In this document: positions 1 to 13,756 of the stretch, piece after piece
How the letters are laid out: each line of letters opens with the position of its first letter
How positions within the stretch are numbered: the stretch's first letter is position 1
Assembly: GCA_024449915.1 (NCBI GenBank)
Contig: JAMZAV010001746.1
Coordinates: forward strand, 62,001-126,000
Direction: 5' to 3'
DNA: 64,000 nt
Source of the DNA: Sweltsa coloradensis
Taxonomy: Eukaryota; Arthropoda; Insecta; Plecoptera; Chloroperlidae
Position numbers and translations under genes: made by a program
The notes under the pieces: generated by a model
Database searches by the model: none
What the model was told of the DNA's origin: nothing
The model's input: only the letters and a program-made list of their open reading frames with translations

Positions 1-935
1 CAAATTAATCCTAAATTACAAAAAATGCAATAATAATTAATTTCAACGGAGTACGGACCACACACACACAACAGACTTCTGTGGAGTGCGAGACAAGACT
101 AACAAGTGACGAGACGAGAGACGTGGTTACGTACAGCAGAGGCGCATTGGAGATGGTATCGAGGTCAAATACTCGGCCTCTCATTGGCTCATCAAGACAG
201 CGGGCGGGCCGGCTGCCGCCAGTCCGGTAGCCTGGAGTTCGTGTTACACGAGTCAAAACCAATGTTAGTGTTGCACTTGCGCGGGGGATTCAAAAGCTGT
301 TCGTGTTGCGGGTTAACTGCAATCGTGTTACAGAAATAATTAACATGTAAAGTCCTATACCTGGAGCCGGGACTTGAGATATGTTTCTCGATTTGGTTAG
401 TCGGGAAACACTCCCGTAGGTGTAATTGAATGCGTGAATGTCTGGAATGCGGGAGATCCGTGGTTCGATTCCTGGTTGGGGTGGACTTTTTAAATTTATT
501 TTGAAATATGTTCATGCTAAATGGCATTTCCTGTTATCCGAGTGCCTGTTAACGAGGGTCTACTGTACATACACTTAAATACAATTGTCAATTCGACAGT
601 CACCTTGGTATAACGAATGTTTGCCTGTATGCTTTGTCATTACATAAAATAAATAGGTTGAAATTCACTAAAATGGGCTACTTCACGTTCATTTTATTAG
701 TTTTTATATCGCAGATAGTTGCTGTAAAACATTATTTACAGAGTCCGAGTGCAGTTAAAACATGACAAAATAACTGTACCGGTAGTATGGTGACCCCAGC
801 TGCCGCCCACAAAATCTGCTAATAAATTTGCACTGCCCAACTTTAAAAACGTTCCTACTCGCCTGCAGTCATTGACGACACCACCTATCATCTAGTGAGT
901 GATGAGTGCATTTTTTGTAATTTAGGATTAATTTG
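1..935. mobile_element. Non-autonomous DNA transposon with 29-bp terminal inverted repeats
   Basis: Bases 1-29 are the exact reverse complement of 907-935, and the match stops abruptly inward. This is the signature of a class II element of about 935 bp. The left end lies at the window edge, so the repeat could extend further left and the target-site duplication cannot be read. I recognise no transposase inside. The interior contains a tRNA-like segment and a 44-bp stretch (about 712-755) that recurs at about 30,595-30,642. The superfamily is not assigned. Confidence 0.72.
393..482 (+). repeat. tRNA-like (SINE head-like) segment
   Basis: A perfect RNA polymerase III B-box (GTTCGATTC, 463-471) lies about 60 bp downstream of an A-box-like TGGTTAGTCGGG. 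The stretch ends in a tRNA-like GGTTGGGGTGG. The spacing is longer than in a tRNA and I could not fold a clean cloverleaf, so this is more likely a tRNA-derived SINE fragment than a functional tRNA gene. Confidence 0.35.
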
Positions 936-1767
936 GAAAGTAACAGAATGAAAGTAACAAACAAAATGGGAAGAAGGTCCTTTTGTAATGTTGGCCAGCC
1001 ATAGGACTATGTTCAGCCATTCAGCACTGCTAGCCTAGGTATTTTGTCAACACTTCATGAACACACAACACAAATGGCGTATGTGAAATAATGTCGAGGC
1101 AATTTTTTAGAGTCCTAGAAGCAATTGACCGTATACTTATTGGTACAGCTTACCAACAGCCTGTCACATTACTATAGGTCTAGGCCCTACCACTTTCATC
1201 AGGGACCGTACAACATCGGTGACTATACTAGGCCTATTATTACGGCACGCCTAGAGCCAATTAAATCTTTGACCGTACAAATATTTTGCACTACTATTAC
1301 GACTGACCTTACGAATATCCATAGCCTTGATTATCACCTTGATTTAAAAGCCCGTGATTGTGTGTGGATTGGATGCTAACTCATTTGTTTGTAGGCATAG
1401 CCCCAGCTTTTTCAACTCATCTTGAACACGTTCCACGATCCCGGACGTTAGCCCTACTAAAAATCCACTATTTACTACCGTACATGGCCTCGTTTCTCCA
1501 TTTGCTACCATTGAGTTGGAAAATGACGTAACCGGCATTTAACCTTGAGACCGCGAATTGAAGAACATGGCTAAAGAGATTTAAAAAGATTAGTTCTGAT
1601 TATTGACAATACTCTAGGCCTCCTACTTATTCAAACTTTCGTTGATGAATTTGAAAAAGTAATTATATTTGCTCTAAAGCATTAAGGGTCTACAAATAGC
1701 TCTGAACATGGCAAAAAGGTCACAAATCCAGCACACAGAGCTGACGGAGTTGTTGTGTATGTTGCAG
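936..1767. other. Intron (3' part) upstream of the first visible exon
   Basis: AT-rich unique sequence. The frame used by the following exon is closed by a TAA at 1683, so coding must begin after that. The acceptor TGTGTATGTTGCAG ends at 1767. No other gene is seen here. Confidence 0.55.
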
Positions 1768-2047
1768 GCGGCAGAGGTCGAGGTCGTGGCGGTCCCCCCC
1801 GGGGAGGTTATGACACAGGAATCCCATCCGGGCCACCCCCCCTCCAGGGCGAGAGACCGTATGGTCCTCCCAAGAGAGGAATGCCACCACACGCAGGCGC
1901 TCCCATGGCCAAGCGTGGCCGCTACGAATCTCCTGCAAACAACGGATACTCGCATCCACCCCAGAACAATTACGCCAACCCAGGCTACGACCAGCACTCG
2001 GCCCCACCGGATCCATACGCACAGGCACCAGCCCCCACAGGTTATAG
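1768..2047 (+). CDS. Internal coding exon A of an RGG/Tyr-rich RNA-binding-like protein
   Basis: The exon begins after the acceptor GTATGTTGCAG and takes one base from an upstream exon outside the window. It encodes about 93 residues: an RGG box (GGRGRGRGGPPRGGYD), then a Pro/Gly/Tyr-rich stretch with basic patches (PPKRGMPP, MAKRGRYES) and NNGYSHPPQNNYANPGYDQ. RGG boxes and Tyr/Gly/Asn-rich tails bind RNA and form low-complexity assemblies in nuclear hnRNP-type proteins. The order RGG, PPRGG, KRGR, then Tyr-rich tail is reminiscent of hnRNP Q/R (SYNCRIP). ILF3-, FET- or other hnRNP-type tails are alternatives, because no folded domain is in view. The donor is chosen at AG|GTTAGT (2047/2048). 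It leaves two bases (AG) that complete a Ser codon with the first T of exon B. The tempting CAG|GTTATA donor 7 bp earlier breaks the frame. The last 22 or so bases of this exon are identical in kind to the satellite that follows. Confidence 0.8.
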
Positions 2048-5000
2048 GTTAGTTATGTTCAACACTTCCAAGAGACACCAGCTCCCACAGGTTATAGGTT
2101 AGTTATGTTCAACACTTCCAAGAGACACCACCCCCCGGGGTTTATTAAGTTTTTTTGTTAAACATTTCCCAAGGACACCAGCTCCCACGGGTTATGGGTT
2201 AGTTAGGTTAAAACATTTCCCCAAGAAAACAGCTCCACAGGTTTAGGTTATTTATTTTAAACATTTCCCAAGAAACACCAGCCCCCCATTTTATGGGTTA
2301 GTTTTTTTTAACCCTTTCCCAAGAACCCCAACCCCACGGGTTAAAGGTTAGTTTTTTTTTTAACACTTCCAAGAACACCAGCCCCACGGGTTTTAAAATT
2401 TTTTAAAAGTTAGTTTTTTCAACATTTCCCAAGAGACCCCCGCCCCCACTTTTTAAATAGGTTAGTTTTTTTCCAACATTTCCAAGAAAACCCCCCGTTT
2501 CCCACGGGTTATAGGTTGGGTTAGGCAACATTTAAAGAGACACCAGCCCCCACAGGTTATGGGGTTAGTTTGTTCAACACTTCCAAAGACACCAGCCCCC
2601 ACGGGTTTTAAGGTTATTTTATTTTTCAAACTTCAAGAGACACCAGCCCCCCACGGGTTTAAAAGGTTTTTATTTAAACCTTTCCCAAGAGACACAGCCC
2701 CCACAGGTTATGGGTTTATTTTTAGGGTTAAACCATTCCCAAGAGACACCAGCTCCACAGGTTATAGGTTAGTTATGTTAACACTTCCAAGAGACACCAG
2801 CCCCCACAGGTTATAGGTTAGTTTATTTTAAACCCTTTTCCAAGAACACCAGCCCCACAGGTTTGGGTTAGTTATTTTAAAACACTTCCAAGAAAAACAT
2901 TTAAAATTTTTTAAATTTCCAAAACCACCCCTTTAAAATGGTTAGTTATTTTTAAAACATTTTCCAAGAGACACCAGCCCCCTTTTATAGGTTAGTTATT
3001 TTTAAACATTTTTCCAAGAGACCCCCAAACCCTCCCACGGGTTTTAAAAGGTTATTTATTTTAAAACATTTCCCAAAGGAGAAAAAAAACCCCCACAGGT
3101 TATAGGTTTTGTTTATTTTAAACACTTCCAAGAGAAAACCACCCCCACGGGTTTATGGGTTATTATTTTAAACCATTTTTAAAAAGAGACCCCAGCTCCA
3201 CTTTTTTATGGGTTTATTATTTTTAAACATTTCCCAAGAGACCCACTCCCCCAGGTTTAGGTTGTTTTTTTAAACCCTTCCAAGAGACCCCAGCCCCCAA
3301 AAGTTATAGGTTTTTTTATTTTAAAAACACTTCCAAGAGACACACCCCCCACGGTTATGGGTTTTATTTTAGGGGTTCAACATTTTCCAAAGAGACCCCA
3401 CCCCCACTTTTTGGTTAAAACATTTCCCAAAGGGGCACCAGCTCCCTTTTATAGGTTATTTTATTTTCAACACTTCCCAAGAGACACCACCCCCCCAGGT
3501 TATAGTTATTAGGGAAAAACCCACTTCAAGAGACACCGCTCCCACATTTTATAGGTTAGTTATGTCCAACATCTTCCAAGAGACACCAGCCCCCACGGGG
3601 TTATAGGTTTTTGTTAAAAACCCCTTCCAAGAGACACCCCCCACGGTTGGTTAAACCCCATTTCCCCAAAAAGGACCCACCCCACATGTTATGGGTTAGT
3701 TATTTTTAACACTTCCAAGAACCCACTCCCCCCGGGTTAAAGGGTTTTTATGAAAAACATTTCCCAAGAGAAAAACCGCCCCCACGGGGTTATAGGTTGG
3801 GTTAGTTCAACACTTTTCCAAGAGACACACCCCCCACTTTTTTTGTTTTAACACTTCCAAAAACCCACTCCCACGGGTTTTAAAATTTTATTTTATGTTA
3901 AACATTTCCCAAAGAGACACAGCTCCCACGGGTTTAAATAGGTTAGTTATTTTTCAACACTTCCAGAGCACCAGCTCCCCAGGTTATGGGTTTTATTAGG
4001 GTTTAACATTTCCCAAGACCCGCTCCCCAGGTTATGGGTTTTTTAAAATTTAAAAAAAAGGTTTTTAAACCTTTTCCAAAGGGAGACACCACCCCCACGG
4101 GTTTATAGGTTTGTTATTTTAAAAACCCTTCCAAGAAACACCACTCCCACGGGTTTTTATAGGTTATTATGTTCACATTTAAAGAGACCCCAAGCCCCCA
4201 AAACGGGTTATGGGTTTATTATGTTCAACACTTCCCAAGAGACACCAGCTCCCACATGTTATGGGTTAGTTATGTTCAACACTTCCAAGAGACCCCAAGT
4301 TTCCCACAGGTTATAGGTTGGGTTATTTTTTAAAAATTTCCCAAAGAGACACCAGCCCCCCCACAGGTTTTTGGGTTTATTTATGTTTAAAACTTCCAAG
4401 AGCCCACCAGCCCCCAACAGGTTTAGGTTATTTTATTTTCAACATTTCCCAAGAAAAAAAAAAAAAAAAGAAAACACCAGCTCCCACAGGTTATAGGTTA
4501 TTTTTTTTCAACCCTTCAAAGACCCCAGCTCCCACGGGTTTAAAGGGTTATTTTTATTTAAACCACTTCCAAGGACACCAGCTCCCACAGTTTTTATTTT
4601 TATTTATTTTCCCCCTTTCCCAAAGAGAAAAACCACCCTTCCCACAGTTATGGGTTAGTTTGTTCAACATTTTCCAAAAAGCCCAACCACTCCCACGGGT
4701 TTATGGTTTTTTTATGTTCAACATTTCCCAAGAGACACCAGCCCCCACAGGTTATTTGGGTTTAAAGTTATTTTTCCAACACTTCCAAAAAGACCCCAGC
4801 TCCCACATTTTTATGGGTTTGTTATGTTCAACATTTCCCAAAAGAGACACCACTCCCACGGGGTTATGGGTTTATTTATTTTCAACCTCTAAAGACACCA
4901 CCCCCCACGGGTTATGGGTTTAAAGTTTTTTAAAACATTTTCCAAAGACCCCACCCCCCCACGGGTTTTGTTTTAAACACTTCCAAGGGGCCCCCAGCTC

Positions 5001-8000
5001 CCCCCGGTTTATGGGTTAGTTATTTTAAAACCTTTCCCAAGAGACCACCAGCCCCCAAATTTTTATAGGTTAGTTATTTTAAACCCCTTCCCAAGAGACA
5101 CCAGCTCCCACAGGTTATAGGGGTTAGTTATGTTCCCCAATTTCCAAGGGACCCCAGCTCCCACAGGTGATAGGTGTTTGTTCAACCTTCCCAAGAGACA
5201 CCACTCCCACGGGTTTATAGGTTAGTTATTTTTAACATTTCCCAAAGGGAACACCAGCCCCCACGGGTTTTATAGTTATTTTTTTCCCCAACCTTTCCCA
5301 AGAGTACCCAGCCCCCAGGTTATGGGTTATTTTTGTTAAACCTTTCCAAAGAGACCCCAGCCCCACAGGTTTGGGTTATTATTTTTAACATTTCCCAAAA
5401 GGGGACACTACCCCACAGGTTATGGGTTTATTTTTTTTAACATTTCCCAAGGACCCCAGCCCCCACGGGTTTATGGTTATTAGTTAACACTTCCAAGAGA
5501 CCCCACCCCCACTGTTAGGGGGTTTTATTTTAACATTTCCCAAAGAGACACACCCCCCAAAAGGTTTTGGGTTATATTTTTAAACATTTTAAAGAGACCC
5601 CACCCCCCACATTTTTTTTTATTTAAAATGTTCAACATTCCAGAGACACAGCCCCCAAAGGTTATAGGTTATTATGTTAAACATTTTCCAAGAGAAAACC
5701 AGCTCCCACGGGTTTTATGGGTTAGTTATTTAAACATTTCCAAAGAGACCCCAGCCCCCACGGGTTTTAAAAGGTTATTTATTTTCCAACACTTCCAAGA
5801 GACACCAGCCCCCACAGGTTATAGTTTTTTAGTTAAACACTTCCAAGAAAAAAACCAAAGGCCTCCCCCACAGGTTTTTAGGTTATTAGTTAAACCCATT
5901 TTCCAAAGAGACCCAGTTTTCCCAAAGGTTATAGGTTATTATTTAAAATTTGAAAAGAGACACCAGCCCCAAGGGTTTTATAGTTAGTTTTTTAAAAAAT
6001 TCCCAAGAGACCCCACCCCCCAAAGGTTTGGGTTTATTATGTTAAACATTTTCCAAGAGACACCAGTTTCCCACGGGTTTTATGGGTTTAGTTATTTAAA
6101 AATTTCCCAAAAAGGGGAAAACCAGCCCCCACAGGTTTAGGTTAGTTATTTTCAACACTTCCCAAAGAGACACCAGCCCCCCGGTTATAGTTATTTATGT
6201 TCAATTTTTCCCAAAGGGAGACACCAGCCCCCCACGGGTTTTAGTTTTTTAAACATTTTCCAAGAGACCCAACCCCCACGGGTTTAGGTTATTTTATTTT
6301 TCAACATTTCCCAAAGGGAAAACCCCAAGCCCACGGGTTATAGGTTATTGGGGAAAGGAAAAAACCCTTTCCCAAAGAACACTAGCCCCCACGGGTTTTA
6401 TGGGTTTAGTTTTTTTAAACCCCTTTCCAAAAACCCCCAGCCCCAAAGGTTATAGGTTATTTTGTTAAACACTTCCAAGAGACACCAGATCCTACAGGTT
6501 ATAGGTTAGGTTTTTTTAAACATTTCCCAAGAGACACCAGCCCCCCGGGTTTGGGTTATTTTATTTTAAACATTTCCAAAAAAGACACCACCCCCCACGG
6601 GTTAAATAGGTTATTTATTTTAAAATTTCCCAAGAACACCACCCCCAGGTTATGGTTAGTTTATTTTTCAACACTTCCAAGAGACCCCCACCCCCCACGG
6701 GTTATGGGTTATTTTATTTTTAACATTTCCCAAGGGGGAAAAAAAAAAAAAAGAACTTTCCCCCACGGGTTTATGGTTAGTTTTTTTCCAACACTTCCAA
6801 GAGCCCCAAATCCCCACAGGTTTTTGGTTATTATGTTAAGTTCAACACCCCAAAGAGACCCCAGCTCCCCCACGGGTTATGGTTTGTTATTTAAAACCTT
6901 TCCCAAAGAGACCCCACCCCCCACGGGTTTATAGGTTGTTTTTTTTTCCAACACTCCCCAAGAGACACCAGCTCCCACAGGTTATGGTTATTTTTTTTTT
7001 TCAACACTTCCAAAAACCCCCAGTTTCCCACATTTTATGGTTGGGTTATTTTTCAACACTTCCAAGAGCCCACCCCCCCCCACGGGTTTTATGGGTTTAT
7101 TATGTTAAAAATTTCCCAAAGAAAAAACCCCCCCAAAAGGTTAAAAGGTTTATTTTATGTTCCAACACTCCAAGAGACCCCAGTTTTACGGTTATAGGTT
7201 AGTTATGTTTAACACTTCCAAGAGAAAACCACCCCCAAACGGGTTTTATAGGTTATTTAAATTTGTTAACCAATTTCCCAAAGAACCAGCTCCCCAGTTA
7301 TGGGTTATTTTAGGGTTAAACATTTCCCAAAGACACCAGTTTTACTTTTTAAAGGGTTAAGTTATTTTTAACACTTCCCAAAGACACACTCCCACATTTT
7401 AAAGGGGTTAGTTTTTTGTTAAACCCCTTCCCCAAGAGACACCATTCCCCACAGGTTATGGGTTTTATTATGTTAAAAACACTTCCAAAGACCCCAGCCC
7501 CACAGGTTTAGAAAAGTTTTGTTCCCACTTCCAGAGACACCAGCTCCCCCCATTTTGGGTTTATTATTTTTTCAACATTTCCAAAGAAAAACCCCCAGCC
7601 CCCACGGGTTTTGGGTTATTATTTTTTCAACACTTCCAAGAGACCCCCACCCCCCACGGGTTTAAAATTTTAGTTATTTTTAACCTTCCAAGGGGCCACC
7701 AGTTTCCCACATTATAGATTATTTATGTTTTAAATTCCCAAGAGCCCACCAGCTCCCACGGGTTTTAAAAGGTTATTTTAGGGTTTCAACATTTCCAAGA
7801 AAACCCAGCCCCCACGGGTTAAGGTTAGTTATGTTCAACTTCCAAGAGCCCCCCGCCCCACGGGTTTATGGGTTAGTTTTTTTTAACCCCTTTCCAAAGA
7901 GACACCAGATCCCACAGGTTATAGGTTATTTTATTTTTCAACACTTTAAAAGAGCCACCAGCCCCCAAAAGGTTATGGGTTATTTTAGGTTCCCCTTTTT

Positions 8001-11000
8001 CCCAAAGACACCAGTTTCCCCAGGTTATAGGTTAGTTATTTAAATTTTTCCCAAGGGAGACCCAAAGCTCCCCCAGGTTTTTTGGGTTTTAGTTTGTCCA
8101 AACATTTTTCCCAAGAGACCCCCACCCCCACGGGTTTATGGGTTTGTTTGTTAAACACTTTCCAAGAGCCCCAAAGCTCCCACGGTTTTATGGGTTATTT
8201 TAATTTTCCCACACCCCAAAGGGGACCCACCCCCACGGGTTTTTGGTTATTTTATTTTTCAACATTTTCCAAAGAAAACCACCAGCCCCCACGGGTTTAT
8301 GGGTTTTGTTAGTTCAACACTTCCAAAAAGACCCAAAGTTTCCCACGGTTATGGGTGTTATTATGTTCAACACTTCCAAGGACACCAGCTCCCCAGTTTA
8401 TAGGTTTTTTTGGTTAAACCTTCCAAGAGACCCAGTTTAAAGGGGTTATAGGTTATTTTTTTTTAAATTTTTTTTTCCAAAACCAACTTCAAGAGACACC
8501 ATCCAAAAGGTTTATGGGTTTTATTTTTTATTTTTCCAACATTTCCAAGAGACACCAGTTTCCCACGGGTTATAGGTTAGTTATGTTCAACCCACTTCCA
8601 AGAGACCCCCCGTTTCCCCGGGTTATAGGTTAGTTATGTTCAACATTTCCCAAAGACACCAGTTTCCCAGGTTAAAAGGTTTAAAGTTTTTTCCAACATT
8701 TCCCAAGAAAAACCCCAGTTTCCACGGGTTTTAGGTTAGTTATTTTCCAACACTTCCAAGAACCCCAAAGCCCCGCGGGTTTAAAAGGTTAGTTATTTAA
8801 AACACTTCTAAGAGACCCCACCCCCACGGTTATAGTTTTTTTATTTTTTAAACACTTCCAAGAGACAAAAAAGTTTCCCACAGGTTAAAGTTAGTTATTT
8901 TAAAAATTTCCCAAGAAACCACCCCCCAGGAAAAAGGGTTAGTTTTTGTTAAACATTTTCCAAGAGCCCCAGCTCCCACAGGTTATAGGTTAGTTATTTT
9001 TAACCTTCCAAGAGACCCCAAAAGCTCCCACAGGTTTGGGTTTATTTTATGTTAACCCCCCCAAGAGACCCCAGCTCCCACGGGTTTTTAGGTTGGGTTA
9101 TGTTCAACACTTCCAAGAGACCCCACTCCCACGGGTTAAAATTTAGTTATTTCACACTTCCAAGGGAAAACCCCAGCCCCCACAGGTTATGGTTAGTTAT
9201 TTTAAACCCCTTTCCAAGAGACACCAGCTCCCACAGGTTATGGTTTTATGTTAAACACTTCCAAAGACACCAGCTCCCGTTTAGGTTAGTTATGTTAAAA
9301 CACTTCCCAAGAGACACCAGTTTCCCACGGTTTAAAGGGTTTAGTTATGTTAAACCCCTTTTCCAAGAGACCCACCCCCACAGGTTTATTTAAAGTTATT
9401 TTTCAACATTTCCCAAAAGGACCCACCCCCCAAACCAGGTTATAGGTTATTTTATGTTCAACACTTCCAAGAGACCCCCCGCTCCCACAGGTTATGGGTT
9501 TAGTTTTTTTCCCAACATTTTCCAACAAAAAACACCGCTCCCACAGGTTATATTTTATTTTTTAAAAAACCCTTTCCCCCCCCCCAAAGGACACCGGGCC
9601 CCACAGGTTTATGGGTTTATTTATTTTCAACCTTCCAAGAGCCCCCAACTCCCCCCGGTTATAGGTTAGTTATGTTAACCTTTCCCTAAGAAAAACCCCA
9701 GTTTCCCACAGGTTATGTTGTTTTTAAACCCCTTCCAAAGACCCCCAGCCCCCATTTATATTTTAGTTTTGTTCAAAACCCCTTCCCAAGAGACACCACC
9801 CCCACGGTTAAAAGGTTATTATTTTCCCAACATTTCAAGAGACACCACTCCCAAAAGGTTATGGGTTATTTTATGTTCAACACTTCCAAGAGACCCCCAG
9901 CCCCCACGGGTTTTAGGTTATTTTTTTCCCAACCCTTTTTGAAAAAGACACCAGCCCCCACAGGTTATAGGTTAGTTATGTTCAACACTTTCCAAAGAAC
10001 CCCAGCTCCCCGGGTTTAAGTTAGTTATTTTAAACCATTTCCCAAAGAGACACCCCCCACTTTTTATGGGTTTTATTTTTATTTTTAAAACACTTCCAAG
10101 AGACCCCCCAAACTCCCCAGGTTATAGGTTAGTTATGTTAACAACTTCCAAGAGACACCCTCCAAAGGTTATGGTTATTTATGTCCAACATTTCCAAAGA
10201 GACCCAGTTTCCCACGGGTTTAGGTTAGTTTTTTTGGTTTTTTTTTTTTGGGTTTTTTTGTTAGGGGGTTTTTCCGGAAAAACAACCCCCAAAAACCCTT
10301 TCCAAGAGACCCCCAGCCCCACGGGTTTTATGGGTTTTTATTTATGTTCAACATTTCCCAAGAGACCCCAGCCCCCACAGGTTATAGGTTTTATTTTATG
10401 TTCAACATTTCCAAGGACACCACTCCCACGGGTTTTGGTTTATTTTATTTTCAACCTTCCAAGAACACCAGCCCCCAAGGTTTATGGGTTTTATTTTATG
10501 TTAAACACTTCCAAGAGCCCAACCAGAAAAAAAAAACAGGTTAAAAGGTTAAAAGTTATGTTAAAAAAACCTTCCAAAACACCCCCCCCACAGGTTATAG
10601 ATTATTTATTTTTATGTTTAACATTTCCCAAAGGGAGACCCAAGCCCCCACGGGTTTATGGGTTTAGTTTATTTTCAACACTTAAAGAAACCCAGTTTCC
10701 AAAATTTAAAGGGTTTTTTTTATGTTAAACCCCTTTCCCAAAGAGACCCCACTCCACAGGTTATAGATTAGTTTTGTTTTTTTTAACATTTTCCAAGAGA
10801 AAACCAAAAAAAAACCCCCCCACAGGTTTGGGTTAAAGATATGTTCAACATTTCCAAGAGCCCCCAAAGCCCCCCACGGGTTATGGGTTTATTTTATGTT
10901 AAACATTTTCAAGAGCCACCAGCCCCCAAAAGGTTTTTTGTTTTTTAGTTCACATTTCCCAAAGAGACACCACCCCCCACGGGTTTTTATAGGTTAGATA

Positions 11001-13756
11001 TGTTCAACATTTTCCAAGAGAAAACCACTCCCCACAGGTTTGGTTAGTTATTTTTTCAACACTTTCCCAGAGAACCACTCCCACGGGTTATAGTTTTAGT
11101 TTTTTATTTTAAATTTTAACATTTCCCAAAGAACACCACCCCCCACAGGTTATGGGTTTTAGAAAATTTTTTAAACATTTCCCAAGGACACCAGCTCCCA
11201 AAGGTTATAGGTTAGTTATGTTAACATTTCCCAAGAAACCCCCAGCCCCCACGGGTTTATAGGTTATTTTAGGTTCAACATTTCCCAAAGAGAAACCAGC
11301 CCCCCACGGGTTTATAGATTTTTTATGTTCAACACTTCCAGAAAACACTACTCCCCCGGGTTTTATGGGTTAAAGTTATGTTAAAAACTTCCAAGAGCCC
11401 CCAGCCCCCAAACGGTTTATAGGTTATTTTTATTTTAAACCCCTTCCCAAAGACACCACTCCCACGGGTTTATAGGTTGTTATTTTTCACATTTCCCAAG
11501 AGACCCCACCCCCAAACAGGTTATAGTTTAGTTATGTTCAACCCTTCAAGAGCCCACCACCTCCCACAGGTTATGGGGTTGTTATTTAACACTTCCAAGA
11601 GACACCACTCCCACTTTTTTATATTTTGTTATTTTTAAACACTTCCAAGGGGACCCACTCCCACAGGTTATAGGTTAGTTATTTTCAACACATCCAAGAG
11701 ACCCCAGCTCCCACAGGGTAAAAGGGTTATTTTTATTTTTCAACACTTCCAAGAGCCCACCAGCTCCCAGGTTATATTTAGTTATGTTAACATTTCCCAA
11801 AGAGCCCACCAGCCCCCCCCGGTTATGGGTTATTTATTTTTCAACATTTCCCAAGACCCTAACTCCTTAGGTTAAAAGGGTTTTATTTATTTTTTCAACC
11901 TTCCAAGAGCCACCAGCTCCCACGGGTTTTTTTTTAAGTTATTTTTAAAACCTTTCCCAAAGAGACCCCGCCCCCCCCCAAAGGTTATAGGTTAGTTTTT
12001 GTTCAAAACTTCTAAAGACACCACCCTCCCCACGGGTTTTTATGGGTTAGTTATGTTCAACATTTCCCCAAAAAGACCCTAGCTCCCACAGGTTATAGGT
12101 TTTTTTATGTTCCACATTTTCCAAGAGACACTAGCTACCCGGGTTATGGGTTTATTTAAATTTCAACATTCCAAGAGACACCGCTCCCAGGTTATAGGTT
12201 AGTTATTTTTTCAACCTTCCAAGAGAATTACCCCCACAGGTTAAGGTTATTTGTTAAAGGGTGCCAAAATTTCCCAAGAAAAAACACCACCCCCCACAGG
12301 TTATGGGTTAGTTATTTTTAAAAATTTCCCCAAGAGACACCACCCCCACAGTTTTTTGGGTTTATTTTTGTTCAACATTTCCCAACGACCCCACCCCCAC
12401 TTTTTTAAAAGGTTATTTTATTTTAAACCAATTTCCCAAAGTACACCACCCTCCACGGGTTTTATGGGTTAGTTTTTGTTAAAATTTCCCAAAGCGACCC
12501 CCCAAAGCCCCCACAGGTTAAAAGGTTATTTGCCCAAAACACTTCAAGAGACCCCAGCCCCCACAGGTTATAGTTATTTTTTTTCAACATTTCCCAAAGA
12601 GACCCAGTTTCCCACAGGTTTGGTTTTAGTTATTTTTCAACACTTCCAAGAGCCCCAGCCCCCACGGGAAAGGGTTATTATGTTAAACATTTTCCAAGAA
12701 CCCACCCCCACGGGTTATGGGTTAAATTTATGTTAAACCACTTCCAAGATACCCCAGCCCCCACAGGTTATGGGTTTTAGTTTTTTTAAACATTTCCCCA
12801 AGCGACACCGCCCCCACGGGTTTTATAGGTTTATTTTTATTTAAAACCCCTTCCCAAAGAGACACCAGTTCCCACAGGTTATAGGTTAGTTTGTTCAACA
12901 CTTCCAAGAGACACCAGCTCCCCCCGGTTTTGGTTTTAGTTATTTCAACATTTCCCAAAGGGAACACCACTCCCACGGGTTATAGGTTAGTTATTTTGAA
13001 CATTTCCCAAGAGACACAAAATCCTATGGGGTTTATGGGTTATTTTTATTTTCAACACTTCCAAAAAACCACCACCCCCCAAAGGTTTATAAAAAAGTTA
13101 TGTTAAACCCCTTTCCCAAAGGGAAAAACCCCAAGCTCCCACACTTTAATAGGTTAGTTATTTTTCAACATTCCAAAGACACCAGCTCCCCAGTTTAGGT
13201 TTTTGTTAAACACTTCCAAAGACCCAGTTTCCCCGGGTTTTATATTTTGTTTTTTCCCAACACCTTAAAGAGCACCGCCCCCAGGTTATGGGTTTATTTA
13301 TGTTAAACACTTCCAAGAGACCCCAGTTTCCCACGGTTTATAGGTAAGTTATGAAAAAACTTCCAAGAGACACCAGCTCCCACAGGTTATAGGTTAGTTA
13401 TGTTCAACACTTCCAAGAACACCGTCCCAAAAGGTTTATGGGTTATTTTATGTTCAACATTTCCCAAGAGACCCAACCCCCACAGGTTATGGGTTATTTT
13501 TTTTTAAACTTTTTCCAAGGGGGACACCAGTTTCCCCCCGGTTAAAATTTTTATTTATGCCCCAACACCTTAAAAAAGACCCCAGCTCCCACGGTTTGGG
13601 TTATTTATTTTTCAAAAACTTCCAAGAGACACCACTTTCCACGGGTTTTGGGGTTTTAGTTTGTTCAACACGTCCAGAGACACCACCCCCAAAAGGGTTA
13701 AAAATTTTAGTTATGTTCAACACTTCCAAGAGACACCAGCTCCCACAGATTATAGA
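2041..13756 (+). repeat. 50-bp tandem satellite carrying a copied 5' splice site (left block, about 234 units)
   Basis: The first two units start at 2041 and 2091, exactly 50 bp apart. The consensus unit runs GTTATAG|GTTAGTTATG, TTCAACACTTCCAAGAGA, CACCAGCTCCCACAG. The part from CACCAG to GTTATAG matches the end of exon A; the remainder matches the start of the intron. The consensus contains in-frame stops (GTT ATA GGT TAG), so the reading frames across it are accidental and intron retention would truncate the protein within about 20 codons. From about 2200 onward many units show neighbour-copy changes such as CACAGG to CACGGG, AACACTT to AAACATTT and GTTATG to TTATTTT. This looks like consensus error as much as mutation. 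Confidence 0.93.
2044..2057 (+). promoter_or_regulatory. 5' splice site that seeds a satellite
   Basis: TATAG|GTTAGTTATG. It differs from the consensus AG|GTRAGT mainly by T at +3. It is the donor for the 15.8-kb intron and is repeated, intact or decayed, in every 50-bp unit downstream. Confidence 0.65.

Noticed and set aside
2034..2042. Donor at CAG|GTTATA (after 2040)
   Set aside because: It leaves one base and breaks phase with exon B. The donor 7 bp later keeps the frame and is closer to consensus.
1708..2052. Plus-strand frame starting MAKRSQIQHTEL and the two minus-strand frames over exon A
   Set aside because: Shadows of the RGG-coding frame. They lack splice-phase continuity with exon B.
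4318..10728. Long open frames (up to about 220 codons) rich in HQLPQV/APTG/FNTSKR
   Set aside because: They are reading frames of a 50-bp satellite whose consensus contains stops. They stay open only where units are smeared.
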